Source of the DNA: JABMRW01 sp964396965
Lineage (GTDB): Bacteria > Chloroflexota > Dehalococcoidia > Dehalococcoidales > BS750m-G39
Direction of reading: 5' to 3'
Assembly: GCA_964396965.1 (NCBI GenBank)
Contig: CAYNGD010000004.1
Location: forward strand, 1-64,000
DNA length: 64,000 nt
The translations under genes were made by a program, and so were the position numbers. Each line of letters opens with the position of its first letter. The first letter of the stretch is position 1. The notes below the pieces were generated by a model. It was given only the letters and a program-made list of their open reading frames with translations. It had not been told where the DNA came from and did not search any database. This document shows positions 50,545 to 58,833 of this stretch, in pieces.

Positions 50545-51159
50545 TTAAGTGGTCTTCTTGCGCAGCGCCTCCCGCCGGGCGGCCAGCTTTTCCAGCTTCC
50601 GCTGGAGGGTTTCCTCCATGTTCTGCCCGAACTCGCAGGTCGTGCACTGGAAGAGGCGGGTGCAGAGCCGGTAGGAGATATCGCCCTTCAGGGCATAGCG
50701 GCAGACCCTCTGGTTGCCCGGCAGCACCTTGAATTTCTCCAGGGCGGCATCGAGTTCCGCCGTCCCCTGGGCCATCTTCTCCTGCATGGTCTGGTCAAAC
50801 TCGCAGGTCAGGCAGTCATAGTTGTTGGTGCAGATGCGGTAGGAGACCATTCCCAGCTTCATCCAGACACATTCCTTGGGCTTGACCGCTTCGGCAACCG
50901 CCTCGGTTCCGGCGGTCACCACTGCCTCGGGCCGGGCCAGCGCCTCCTTCACCTGGCGCATCAAGACCCTGGTCTCGATGTTGCCCGGAGCCGTACCGAG
51001 AACGGCCTCGAACTCTGACAGGGCCTCCTTGAAGTGCCCTCCCTTGAGGAGCGCCTTGCCCCACTCCAGGTGGTTCTGGACCTCCTCCGGGGCTATGGCT
51101 ATGATTTCCTTAGTGGCCTGTTCGGCAACAACCTTTCCTTTGGTAATCCTGGTCTTCAT
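50545..51159 (-). CDS. TPR-like protein with two tandem Cys modules
   Basis: A 204-residue soluble protein of unknown function. Residues about 28-75 form one TPR-like helical pair (LEWGKALLKGGHFKEALSEF). Two copies of a Cys module follow: first C-x7-SYRICTNNYDCLTCEFDQTM (about 96-125), second C-x8-YRLCTRLFQCTTCEFGQNM (about 153-185), each with four Cys in a fixed pattern, suitable for zinc or an iron-sulfur cluster. The end is a basic helix rich in Lys, Arg and Glu. AAGGAGG precedes ATG. It is divergent from the response regulator at 51374. Similar Cys modules occur in proteins of anaerobes and sulfate reducers, but I cannot name a characterised one. Confidence 0.7.
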   Translation of the reverse strand: MKTRITKGKVVAEQATKEIIAIAPEEVQNHLEWGKALLKGGHFKEALSEFEAVLGTAPGNIETRVLMRQVKEALARPEAVVTAGTEAVAEAVKPKECVWMKLGMVSYRICTNNYDCLTCEFDQTMQEKMAQGTAELDAALEKFKVLPGNQRVCRYALKGDISYRLCTRLFQCTTCEFGQNMEETLQRKLEKLAARREALRKKTT

Positions 51160-51339
51160 TTCCTGGCCTCCTTTCTTATCAACCTGGCCATCCCCTCATC
51201 CTCTTTAAGCTTACAATATCGCCAGTCGGCTGCCATCTGATGCAGGGCCTATTTTGACTGCTCATAATGCCTAGTTTAAGGCCTGTTTAACTAAGCATTT
51301 TCTCTTAGTCAATTTATTGAAGTGGCGGTTAAGGTGGTT

Positions 51340-51345
51340 TATAAT
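51340..51345 (+). promoter_or_regulatory. -10 box of the second two-component operon
   Basis: TATAAT, 28 bases before the ATG at 51374. Upstream, 51275-51305 is AT-rich with short repeats of GTTTAA and TTTAAG. Nothing else is visible in 51160-51339. Confidence 0.45.
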
Positions 51346-51373
51346 TGCGGCGGAAGCGGTCATTTGTAAGGTC

Positions 51374-52033
51374 ATGGGCAAGATTAGGGTTCTGCTGGCT
51401 GAGGACCACGTGATGGTGCGTGAGGGCACCCGCGAGTTCGTGCAGCGTGAGCCGGACATGGAGGTTATCGGTGAGGCTGGCGATGGCGAGGAGGCGGTAA
51501 GGCTGGCCGGAAAGCTAAAGCCGGATGTGGTGGTGATGGACATCGCTATGCCCAAGATGAATGGCATCGAGGCTACCAAGCAGATAAAGGCGCACGACCC
51601 TTCCATAGCCGTGCTGGTGCTTACTGCCTATGATAATGACCAGTACATTTTTGCCCTTCTGGAGGCGGGCGCAGCCGGCTATCTGCTGAAAGGGGTGCGG
51701 GTGAATGAGCTTATCGATGCCATAAGGGCGGTCTATGCCGGCGAGTCGGTGCTCCATCCGGTGGTCGCCCGCCGGGTGGTGAACCGTCTGGTCTCCCCCG
51801 GTGGCAAGGAGACCAGGCCGTCTGAACTTCTCAGCGAGCGCGAGATGGAGGTACTGAAGCTGGCCGCCACGGGGGTCAGCAACAAGGATATCGCCCAGCA
51901 GCTCTTCTTAAGCCCGCGCACCGTCCAGGTCCACTTGGGCAACATCTTCACCAAGCTGGGGGTGGCCTCCCGTACCGAGGCGGTATTATACGCCCTGAAA
52001 AGGGGCTGGCTCACCCTGGAAGACCTGCCCTGA
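51374..52033 (+). CDS. NarL/FixJ-type response regulator
   Basis: A 219-residue regulator with receiver (acidic pair in LLAEDHVMVREG, Asp56 in VVMDIAMPKMNG, Lys in YLLKG) and LuxR-type helix-turn-helix (LSEREMEVLKLAATGVSNKD onward, about 150-212). The ATG at 51374 is the conserved start; a longer frame from 51317 covers the promoter. The kinase gene follows after 28 bases, so this is a standard two-component operon. Targets unknown. Confidence 0.9.
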   Translation: MGKIRVLLAEDHVMVREGTREFVQREPDMEVIGEAGDGEEAVRLAGKLKPDVVVMDIAMPKMNGIEATKQIKAHDPSIAVLVLTAYDNDQYIFALLEAGAAGYLLKGVRVNELIDAIRAVYAGESVLHPVVARRVVNRLVSPGGKETRPSELLSEREMEVLKLAATGVSNKDIAQQLFLSPRTVQVHLGNIFTKLGVASRTEAVLYALKRGWLTLEDLP

Positions 52034-52061
52034 ATCGCTTGGCTTAAATTAGTCGGGGGCT

Positions 52062-53540
52062 GTGTTTATGTCTCCTGGTTTATCGAATCGGGTGTCAGGG
52101 GTTGTCTCCAGTTATCACTTCTGGCTGGCGGTGGCCATGTTTGCCCTGGGGGTGGTCCTGCACTACCCGCAGCAGATACTGGGCACCGGTTCGCCCTCCC
52201 TGCTCGCCTTTCTGGGCCTGACCCGGCACGCCGTGGAGCGGGTCTTCCTGCTGCTGCCGATAGCCTACGTCGGCCTTATTTTTGGGTTCAAAGCGGGGCT
52301 GGCTAGCCTGGCGGTGGCCCTCGTTATCATGCTGCCCCGGGCTATTTTTATCTCCACCAGTCAGCCGGATGCCCTTTTTGAGACTGGCGGTGTTATCGTT
52401 ATCGGCGGCATAGTCAATCTGTGGTTCCACCTGCACCGCCGGGATATTGCCCGGCTAAAGCGTGCCGAGGGGATGCTGACCAAGATTGTTGACGGCTCTT
52501 CTATCCCGGCCTTTGTCATCAATAAGCAGCATATAGTCACTCACTGGAACACCGCCCTGGAGTCCCTTTCGGCGATAAAGAAGGGGAAGATAGTCGGGAC
52601 GGACGGGCAGTGGCGGGCTTTTTACCCGGAAAAGAGGCCGGTTATGGCTGATTTAATCGTGGAGGGAGCCCCGGTCAGCAAAATAGCCTCGCACTATCAG
52701 GGTAAATACATAAAATCCGAGCTGATTGACGGTGCCTACGAAGCTGAAGACTGGTTCCCGACTATGGGGGGGGACGGCCGGTGGCTCCGTTTTACCGCCA
52801 GCCCTATCCGGGACAGCCGCGGTGAAATAATCGGGGCAATAGAGACACTGGAGGATGTCACCGAAAGAAAGAATGCTGAGAAGAGCCTGCGTAATTATCT
52901 GCGGGAAATTACCCGCGCCCAGGAGGAGGAGCGGCGGCGCATTGCCCGGGAGCTTCATGACGAGACCGCCCAGGACTTGGTGGTGTTATCGCGTCAACTG
53001 GATAGTTTCGTTATTTCGGCAACAAACCGTCTCCCGGCAGAGGATATCTCGTACTTGGAGGGACTGCGGCAGCAAACCGAGAAGATATCGGAAGGGGTGC
53101 ACCGTTTCAGCCAGGACCTGCGGCCATCGGTGCTGGATGACCTGGGTCTGGTGCCGGCGCTGGAGTGGCTCACCTCCGACCTGACCAAGCACTTCAGCAT
53201 AGCCGTGGAGATGAAGGTGATGGGCAAGGTACGTCGCTTCCCTCCCGAGGTAGAGCTGGTGCTCTTCCGCATCGCCCAGGAGGCGTTGAGGAATGTCTGG
53301 AAGCACTCCGGCGCGGAGAGGGCCGGGGTAACCCTGGAGTTCGGCGATGGTAAGGCCGTCCTGACCGTGAGGGACGAGGGTAAGGGCTTTGGCCTGCCGG
53401 AGAGGCTGGACGACCTGACCGTGGCCGGTAAGCTCGGCCTGGCCGGGATGCAGGAGCGGGCCCAGCTCATCGGGGGAAGCTTAGGACTGGAGTCCGAGCC
53501 GGGCAAGGGGACAACAGTGACCCTGGAGGTCCCGATTTAG
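52062..53540 (+). CDS. Membrane-bound NarL-type sensor histidine kinase with PAS domain
   Basis: A 492-residue kinase. Residues about 12-120 contain four hydrophobic spans (DUF4118-like membrane region), followed by a PAS/PAC domain (about 135-275, KIVDGSSIPAFVINKQH to ETLEDVTERK), the HisKA_3 phospho-acceptor His299 (RELHDETAQDL) and an HATPase with EALRNVWKHSG, RDEGKGFGLPE and GLAGMQERA. GTG at 52062 or ATG at 52068 could be the start; both lie behind GGGGG. The signal sensed is unknown. It pairs with the regulator immediately upstream. Confidence 0.9.
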   Translation: MFMSPGLSNRVSGVVSSYHFWLAVAMFALGVVLHYPQQILGTGSPSLLAFLGLTRHAVERVFLLLPIAYVGLIFGFKAGLASLAVALVIMLPRAIFISTSQPDALFETGGVIVIGGIVNLWFHLHRRDIARLKRAEGMLTKIVDGSSIPAFVINKQHIVTHWNTALESLSAIKKGKIVGTDGQWRAFYPEKRPVMADLIVEGAPVSKIASHYQGKYIKSELIDGAYEAEDWFPTMGGDGRWLRFTASPIRDSRGEIIGAIETLEDVTERKNAEKSLRNYLREITRAQEEERRRIARELHDETAQDLVVLSRQLDSFVISATNRLPAEDISYLEGLRQQTEKISEGVHRFSQDLRPSVLDDLGLVPALEWLTSDLTKHFSIAVEMKVMGKVRRFPPEVELVLFRIAQEALRNVWKHSGAERAGVTLEFGDGKAVLTVRDEGKGFGLPERLDDLTVAGKLGLAGMQERAQLIGGSLGLESEPGKGTTVTLEVPI

Positions 53541-53595
53541 GCTGCCCCCTGGCTCTGGTCACAGCTTAAAAAAACTGGTATATTTTTAAGTGTAG

Positions 53596-54330
53596 ATGCG
53601 TTGCGCCATTGTTGCCGATATCCACGCCAACCTGGACGCCTTTAAGGCGGTGCTGTTTGACATCAAGGAGCAGGGGGAGGTGGAGGAGATATGGTGCCTG
53701 GGGGATATCATCGGCTACGGGCCGGACCCGCACCAGTGCATTGAGCTCCTGCGCCAGACCAACCATATCGCCGTGGCCGGCAATCACGACCTGGCCGCCA
53801 TCGGCGAGATTGATACCCACCAGTTTAACCCCGATGCCATCGCCGCCTGTGAGTGGACCTCCCGGCAGCTGACCCCGCGTGATGTGCTCTACATCAAGGA
53901 GCTGCCCCTGGTTATCGAGCGGGACGACTTTACCCTGGTGCACGGTAGCCCTCGCGAGCCAATCTGGGAGTACATCCTTTCCATCAGCGCCGCCAGCGAG
54001 AACTTCGCCTACTTCAAAACCAAATATTGCCTGGTCTGCCATTCCCACGTGCCGGCGGTCTTCAGGCTGAATAAAAGCGGCGTCTGCTCCTTCAGCAAGT
54101 TCTCTCCCGATAGCGCGCTGGGGCTGGGGGAGGAGCGGCTGATTATCAACCCCGGGGCGGTGGGGCAGCCGCGGGACGGCGACCCCAGGGCCAGCTACGC
54201 TATCTATGACAGCGGGGCCAGACGGGTCAGGCTCCGCCGTGTCCCCTACGACATTACCGCCACACAGGCCAAGATGGTGGGGCTGAGGCTGCCGATGAGG
54301 CTGGTAGCCCGCTTAAGCCGTGGCGTCTAG
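53596..54330 (+). CDS. Calcineurin-like metallophosphoesterase
   Basis: A 244-residue two-metal phosphoesterase. Motifs: IVADIHANLDA (D-x-H), CLGDIIGYGPDP (GD), VAGNHDLAA (GNHD), LVHGSPREP (GH-type), and CHSHVPAVF for the last His pair. It is the YfcE/diadenosine-tetraphosphatase-like kind; the substrate is unknown. TATATT lies 12 bases before the ATG, so the leader is only a few bases long. It stands between the two-component operon and the aromatic-degradation pair. Confidence 0.85.
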   Translation: MRCAIVADIHANLDAFKAVLFDIKEQGEVEEIWCLGDIIGYGPDPHQCIELLRQTNHIAVAGNHDLAAIGEIDTHQFNPDAIAACEWTSRQLTPRDVLYIKELPLVIERDDFTLVHGSPREPIWEYILSISAASENFAYFKTKYCLVCHSHVPAVFRLNKSGVCSFSKFSPDSALGLGEERLIINPGAVGQPRDGDPRASYAIYDSGARRVRLRRVPYDITATQAKMVGLRLPMRLVARLSRGV

Positions 54331-54354
54331 TCGGTTTGATAGTTAGCCGCCTTG

Positions 54355-54384
54355 TTGACATGGGGTAGTCTCAAACGATAAACT
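54355..54384 (+). promoter_or_regulatory. Sigma70-type promoter of the had-bamA operon
   Basis: TTGACA (54355-54360), an 18-bp spacer, TAAACT (54379-54384). It leaves a leader of about 110 bases before had, unusually long for this genome. Confidence 0.55.
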
Positions 54385-54436
54385 AATTTGGTTGTCCTGA
54401 AAAGCGGCAAGTTAACTGACTCTTAGCGAGGAGGTG

Positions 54437-54451
54437 ATGGAGCTAAACTAA
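54437..54451 (+). CDS. Four-codon upstream reading frame in the had leader
   Basis: ATG-GAG-CTA-AAC-TAA (Met-Glu-Leu-Asn) directly behind GAGGAGGTG, the strongest Shine-Dalgarno in the region. It ends 49 bases before had. It may be a translated leader peptide or just a chance start; it is not likely to make a functional protein. Confidence 0.3.
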   Translation: MELN

Positions 54452-54500
54452 CCGGTTGATTTCTATCCTGAATTTATCACTAGAGTTAGGAGTGAAAGAT

Positions 54501-55574
54501 ATGGCCAAAATACCGAACAAGATCGAGACCTGGCAGATGGTGGAGCCGGGCAAGCTGGAGAGGAAGAGCATCGATGCTCCCAAGCCAGGGCCCGGTGAGG
54601 TGATGGTCGAGATTGCCGGTTGCGGCGTCTGCCATACCGACCTGGGCTATTTTTACGACGGCGTGCCCACGGTTAACAAGCCGCCGCTTACCCTGGGACA
54701 TGAAATCAGCGGCACGGTAATCGCCGGTGACCCCAAATGGGTGGGCAAGGAGGTCATCATCCCAGCGGTGATGCCCTGCAATCACTGCCCCATCTGCGCC
54801 GCCGGCCGGGGCAACCGCTGCCTGGCCCAGAAGATGCCCGGTAACAGCATGGGCATCTACGGCGGCTTTTCCAGCCACATTGTGGTGCCATCGGAAGATT
54901 TATGTGTGGTGCTGGACCGGAACGGCGTGCCCCTTTCCCACTTCGCCGTGGTCGCCGATGCCGCCACCTCGCCCTACCAGGCGGCGATGAGGGCCGAGGT
55001 TGGGCCCGGTGATTTGACCATCATTACCGGGGTTACCGGCGGGCTGGGTGTCTACGCCGCCCAGATCTGCAAGGCGCTGGGGGCCAAAGAGGTCATCGGC
55101 ATCGCCCGCAACCCAGAGAAGCTTAAAAGGGCCTTGAACTACGGCGCTACCCATGTCATCAGCTCGGTGAATAAGAGCCCCCGCGACATCAGGGACGAGT
55201 TCCGCGCCTACTGCAAGGAAAAGGGTCTGCCCTCAAACTATGGCTGGAAGATCTTCGAGTGGACCGGCACCGCTGAGGGCCAGGCCATCGGGCTGGAGCT
55301 GCTCTCGTTTATCGGCAAGCTTCTGATCTGCGGCTTCGGCATGCAGAAGAACGAGTACTCTCTCTCCCGGCTGATGGCCTTCGACGCCGATATCCTGGGC
55401 TCCTGGGGCTGTCTGCCTAAATACTACCCCGAAGTCCTTGACCTGGTGCTCAAGGGGAAGATAGAGATAGAGCCCTTTATCGAGACCAGGCCGATGAGCC
55501 AGATAAAGCAGGCCTTTGAGGATGCCCATAAGGGTGGGCTGGCCAGGCGGATAGTACTGACCCCGGACTTCTAA
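54501..55574 (+). CDS. had: 6-hydroxycyclohex-1-ene-1-carbonyl-CoA dehydrogenase
   Basis: NAD-dependent medium-chain dehydrogenase of the anaerobic benzoyl-CoA pathway; it oxidises the 6-hydroxy to the 6-oxo compound. The 357-residue protein has IETWQMVEPGKLE, the catalytic zinc site GCGVCHTDLGYFYDGVPT, the structural zinc ligands CNHCPIC and GNRC, CLAQKMPGNSMGIYGGFSSH and Rossmann GVTGGLGVYAAQ. These long stretches are the Had type rather than general alcohol dehydrogenases. ATG at 54501 has TAGGAGTGA before it; an upstream in-frame ATG is poorly placed. bamA follows after 25 bases. Confidence 0.9.
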   Translation: MAKIPNKIETWQMVEPGKLERKSIDAPKPGPGEVMVEIAGCGVCHTDLGYFYDGVPTVNKPPLTLGHEISGTVIAGDPKWVGKEVIIPAVMPCNHCPICAAGRGNRCLAQKMPGNSMGIYGGFSSHIVVPSEDLCVVLDRNGVPLSHFAVVADAATSPYQAAMRAEVGPGDLTIITGVTGGLGVYAAQICKALGAKEVIGIARNPEKLKRALNYGATHVISSVNKSPRDIRDEFRAYCKEKGLPSNYGWKIFEWTGTAEGQAIGLELLSFIGKLLICGFGMQKNEYSLSRLMAFDADILGSWGCLPKYYPEVLDLVLKGKIEIEPFIETRPMSQIKQAFEDAHKGGLARRIVLTPDF

Positions 55575-55599
55575 AACTAAAGCAAAAAGGAGGAGATAA

Positions 55600-56730
55600 A
55601 TGTCATTAGATTGGGTACCCAGAGAAGGTGGCATCAAAGACCACAACATTTGGGGCATGGAGCATTTCGGCACCGAGCCCCCCTGTACCATATATGAGGA
55701 AAAACCGGTGATTGACCCCAGCGGCAAGCCGGTGGAGGGGCTTTACAGCGCCTGGATTACCCTCAACAACCCCGCCCAGTACAACTCATACACCACCGAG
55801 ATGGTCAAGGGCGTTATCGCTGGTTTCCACCGGGCGGAGATGAACCGCGCCGTGGTGGCGGTGGTCTTTACCGGCGCCGGCCACAATGCTTTCTGCACCG
55901 GCGGCAACACCAAGGAGTATTCGGAGTACTACTCCACCAAGCCGACGGAGTACGGCCAGTACATGGACCTCTTCAACGGCATGGTCGATTCTATCCTGAT
56001 GTGCCAGAAGCCAGTCATCCGGCGTGTCAACGGCATGAGCGTGGCCGGCGGCCAGGAGATTGGCGGTGCCTGCGACATCGCCGTGGCCTCTGACCTGGCT
56101 ATCTTCGGCCAGGCCGGCCCCAGGCACGGCTCGGCGCCGGTGGGCGGCTCTTCCGACTTCCTGCCCTGGGCGCTGACCATCGAGGACGCCATGTGGAACT
56201 GCATCTCCTGTGAGATGTGGAGCGCCTACAAGATGCTGCGCAAGAGCTACATAAGCAAGGTGGTGCCCGTGCTCAAGCAGGGCGGTAAGTTCATCCGCAA
56301 CCCGCAGGTCTATACCGACACCTACGTCAAGGACGGCGAGATCGTCTACGGCGAGTTCCTCACCGGTGAGGCGGGTAAGAAGGCCCGCGAGCTGGTCAAG
56401 TCCCTTGAGGTGGACCTGACCCCCCTCGATAACGAGGTCAACAAGATAATCTGGACCTTCACCAACCTCTTCGAGGGCTGCCTGATGAAGTCCATCATCG
56501 GCATCCGCGAGAAGAAGAAGTTCTTCTGGGATATGAACAAGAACGACCACCGCTACTGGCTGGCGGTCAACATGACCGGAGAGGCTTTCCTGGGCTTCGG
56601 TGCCTTCAATACCAAGAAGATAACCGGCAAGGACACCATCGACTTCATCAAGTACCGCAAGATGATCGCCGAGGGGCACCCCGTGGACGAGGAGCTTTTC
56701 GAGGCCGTCCTGGGCAAACCCCAGACCTAA
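55600..56730 (+). CDS. bamA: 6-oxocyclohex-1-ene-1-carbonyl-CoA hydrolase (ring-opening)
   Basis: Crotonase-fold hydrolase that opens the ring in anaerobic aromatic degradation, giving 3-hydroxypimelyl-CoA. BamA/Oah is the accepted marker for this route. The 376-residue protein shows LDWVPREGGIKDHN, AWITLNNPAQYNSYT, the oxyanion-site region GHNAFCTGGNTKEYSEYYS and GMSVAGGQEIGGACDIAVAS, then GPRHGSAPVGGSSDFLPW. AGGAGGAG precedes ATG. It forms an operon with had and ends at a strong terminator. Genes for benzoyl-CoA reductase and Dch are not in the window. Confidence 0.93.
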   Translation: MSLDWVPREGGIKDHNIWGMEHFGTEPPCTIYEEKPVIDPSGKPVEGLYSAWITLNNPAQYNSYTTEMVKGVIAGFHRAEMNRAVVAVVFTGAGHNAFCTGGNTKEYSEYYSTKPTEYGQYMDLFNGMVDSILMCQKPVIRRVNGMSVAGGQEIGGACDIAVASDLAIFGQAGPRHGSAPVGGSSDFLPWALTIEDAMWNCISCEMWSAYKMLRKSYISKVVPVLKQGGKFIRNPQVYTDTYVKDGEIVYGEFLTGEAGKKARELVKSLEVDLTPLDNEVNKIIWTFTNLFEGCLMKSIIGIREKKKFFWDMNKNDHRYWLAVNMTGEAFLGFGAFNTKKITGKDTIDFIKYRKMIAEGHPVDEELFEAVLGKPQT

Positions 56731-56750
56731 TAAACCTGGTTGTGAGGGAG

Positions 56751-56786
56751 AAAGCCCCGGAGCGAAACTCCGGGGCTTTCCTTTTT
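56751..56786 (+). terminator. Rho-independent terminator of had-bamA
   Basis: Stem AAAGCCCCGGAG / CTCCGGGGCTTT with a 5-nt loop, followed by CC and TTTTT (56782-56786). It separates the operon from the SRP RNA promoter that begins four bases later. Confidence 0.85.
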
Positions 56787-56789
56787 GGC

Positions 56790-56818
56790 TTGACAAAGGG
56801 TTGGGCACCGATTAGCAT
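56790..56818 (+). promoter_or_regulatory. Promoter of the SRP RNA gene
   Basis: TTGACA (56790-56795), a 17-bp spacer, TAGCAT (56813-56818). The predicted start, about 56825, is exactly the first base of the closing helix of the RNA. Confidence 0.75.
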
Positions 56819-56824
56819 TTTACT

Positions 56825-57095
56825 GAGGTCGTGCTAGACGGGGAGCCAGCGGTGCCCTGAACTCGCAATCCGCTATAGCGGGGTCGAATTCCCGCTTGAG
56901 GCCTTTGTCTGGTGGGACTACCCGGGCTAAGCGGTGCTGAAGGCCGGGTCCTGCGCGGCAGAGCACTATGAATCCCGTCAGGTCCGAGAGGAAGCAGCGG
57001 TAAATAGAAGCCCTGGGTGCCGCAGGGCTACCTGACTGGAGCTGGCTGGTCCGGGCAAGCCGTTGGGCGGGGTCGAGGGCGGGTGCACGGCCTCA
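56825..57095 (+). ncRNA. ffs: Signal recognition particle RNA, long bacterial (6S/large) type
   Basis: About 271 nt. The ends pair: GAGGTCGTGC (56825-56834) with GCACGGCCTC (57085-57094), one G-U. The conserved Ffh-binding domain (helix 8) is GTCAGGTCCGAGAGGAAGCA within 56979-56998: the GGTCC stem, GAGA tetraloop and GGAAGCAGC asymmetric loop. The length and the Alu-type 5' region (ends near GGTGCCCTGAACTCG) mark the large form, as in Firmicutes and many other phyla, unlike the 4.5S type. The RNA acts with Ffh in membrane targeting. It ends ten bases before rsmA. Confidence 0.92.
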
Positions 57096-57105
57096 CTGGT
57101 TCCGT

Positions 57106-57966
57106 ATGGATAAAGACCCGAGCTCATTTTTAGCCCAGACCAAGAGGCGGCTGCGGCAGTCTGGCCTTAAGCCGAGGAAGGGGCTGGGGCAGCACTTCTT
57201 AATCGATGGTGAGGTGCTGGGGGTGATCCTGGCCGCCGCCGAAATTACCCCCGACGATATTATCGTGGAGGTAGGGCCGGGGCTGGGCATCCTCACCGGG
57301 GAGCTGGCCAAGAAGGCGGGCGGGGTTATCGCCGTCGAGCTAGACGATAAGCTGGCGGCTTTACTAGCGAAAACGCTGGCCTCTTTTAAGAATGTCACCA
57401 TCATCAACGACGATGTGCTTAATATCGAGCCGGGGGAGCTGCTCAGGCGGCAGAGGAGCCCCGACTACAAGGTGGTGGCCAACCTACCTTACTATATAAC
57501 CTCCCCCGTCCTGCGCCACTTCCTCGAAGCCGAAGCCAAGCCCAGGGTGATGGTGGTCATGGTTCAGGCGGAGGTGGCCCAGGCCATTGCCGCTAAGCCC
57601 GGCGACATGAGCCTCTTGAGCGTCAGCGTCCAGTTCTACGGTAAGCCGGAGATAATCAGCCGGGTGCCGGCACAGTCTTTCTACCCGGCGCCGGAGGTTG
57701 ATTCGGCGGTGTTACGTATTAGCCTTTACCCCCAGCCGGCGGTGGCGGTGGACGAGGGGGGCTTTTTCGAGTTGGTGCGGGCCGGTTTCAGCGCCCCGCG
57801 CAAGCAGCTGGACAACTCACTGGCCCAGGGGCTGGGGCTGGGCAAGGCCCAGGTCTTGCCTCTTCTGGAGAAAGCGGAGATAAACTGGCAGCGGCGGGCG
57901 GAGACCCTGACCCTTGAGGAGTGGGCCCGGCTGTGGCGGGTCTTTGAGGAGAAAAAGGCATGGTAG
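57106..57966 (+). CDS. rsmA: 16S rRNA (adenine-1518/1519-N6)-dimethyltransferase
   Basis: Dimethylates two adenines in the 3' loop of 16S rRNA (KsgA). The 286-residue SAM enzyme has KPRKGLGQHFLIDGEV, VEVGPGLGILTGELA (motif I) and VVANLPYYITSPVL (NLPY motif IV). The ATG at 57106 has no Shine-Dalgarno and no -10 close by; the only promoter seen upstream is that of the SRP RNA, so the two may be one transcript. It overlaps ispE by seven bases. Confidence 0.94.
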   Translation: MDKDPSSFLAQTKRRLRQSGLKPRKGLGQHFLIDGEVLGVILAAAEITPDDIIVEVGPGLGILTGELAKKAGGVIAVELDDKLAALLAKTLASFKNVTIINDDVLNIEPGELLRRQRSPDYKVVANLPYYITSPVLRHFLEAEAKPRVMVVMVQAEVAQAIAAKPGDMSLLSVSVQFYGKPEIISRVPAQSFYPAPEVDSAVLRISLYPQPAVAVDEGGFFELVRAGFSAPRKQLDNSLAQGLGLGKAQVLPLLEKAEINWQRRAETLTLEEWARLWRVFEEKKAW

Positions 57967-58811
57967 AGGTCAAGGCTCCGGCCAAGATTAACCTGACCCT
58001 TGAGGTTCTGGCTAAGCGTCCCGACGGCTTTCACGAGATACGCAGCGTCATCCAGACGATAGGCCTCTACGACAGCCTGTACTTCCGCTCCAATCGCCAG
58101 CTAATCTTCAGCTGTGATAACCCTGACTTCGTTAGCCAGGATAGCCTGGTATCAAGGGCGGCGGCAGTGCTGCGTGAAGCCAGTGGCTCCACCAGTGGGG
58201 CGAACATAGAGATTAAAAAACGCATCCCGCTTGTGGCCGGGCTGGGGGGGGACTCAAGCGACGCCGCCGCCGTCCTAAGCGGGCTTAACCGGCTCTGGAA
58301 GCTGCGCCTGTCGCCGTTGGAGCTGGTCGAGCTTGCCTCCGGGCTTGGTTCGGATGTGCCCTTCTTTATCTACGGTGGCACGGCGCTGGTGGGGGGGAGG
58401 GGGGAGAAGCTAAGGGCGCTGCCGCCGCTGCCCCGGCGCTGGGTAGTGCTGCTGGTGCCGCCTTTCCCCAAGATGGAGGAGAAGACCCGGAAGCTCTATG
58501 CCAGCCTTAAACCCGGCCACTTTACCGACGGGCAAATTACCGAAAAGCTGGTCAAGGCTTTGGGCGAGAGGGGGTTCCGGCCGTCAATGCTCTTCAATAC
58601 CTTCGAGAATGTCGCCTTCGAGTTTTTCCCCAAGCTGAAGCTCTATCGGGACCACTTCATCAAGCTGGGCGCTTATCAGGTGCATCTGGCCGGCTCGGGT
58701 CCGGCGCTGTTTACCCTGATGGATAACCAGATGGAGGCTGAGAACCTGCACGCCCGCTGCCAGCTGCAGGAGCTGGAGTCCTATCTGGCGGAGACATCCC
58801 CTTTGGGGTAA
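57960..58811 (+). CDS. ispE: 4-diphosphocytidyl-2-C-methyl-D-erythritol kinase
   Basis: GHMP kinase of the methylerythritol phosphate route to isoprenoids. The 283-residue protein shows VKAPAKINLTLEVLAKRPDGFHE, the ATP-binding PLVAGLGGDSSDAAAVL and the C-terminal HLAGSGPALFTL. It overlaps rsmA by seven bases; rsmA-ispE is a common neighbour pair. It indicates that this organism makes isoprenoids by the MEP route, feeding the polyprenyl synthase at 39937. Confidence 0.95.
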   Translation: MVEVKAPAKINLTLEVLAKRPDGFHEIRSVIQTIGLYDSLYFRSNRQLIFSCDNPDFVSQDSLVSRAAAVLREASGSTSGANIEIKKRIPLVAGLGGDSSDAAAVLSGLNRLWKLRLSPLELVELASGLGSDVPFFIYGGTALVGGRGEKLRALPPLPRRWVVLLVPPFPKMEEKTRKLYASLKPGHFTDGQITEKLVKALGERGFRPSMLFNTFENVAFEFFPKLKLYRDHFIKLGAYQVHLAGSGPALFTLMDNQMEAENLHARCQLQELESYLAETSPLG

Positions 58812-58833
58812 AATACGGCTAAAGGGGGCAAGA

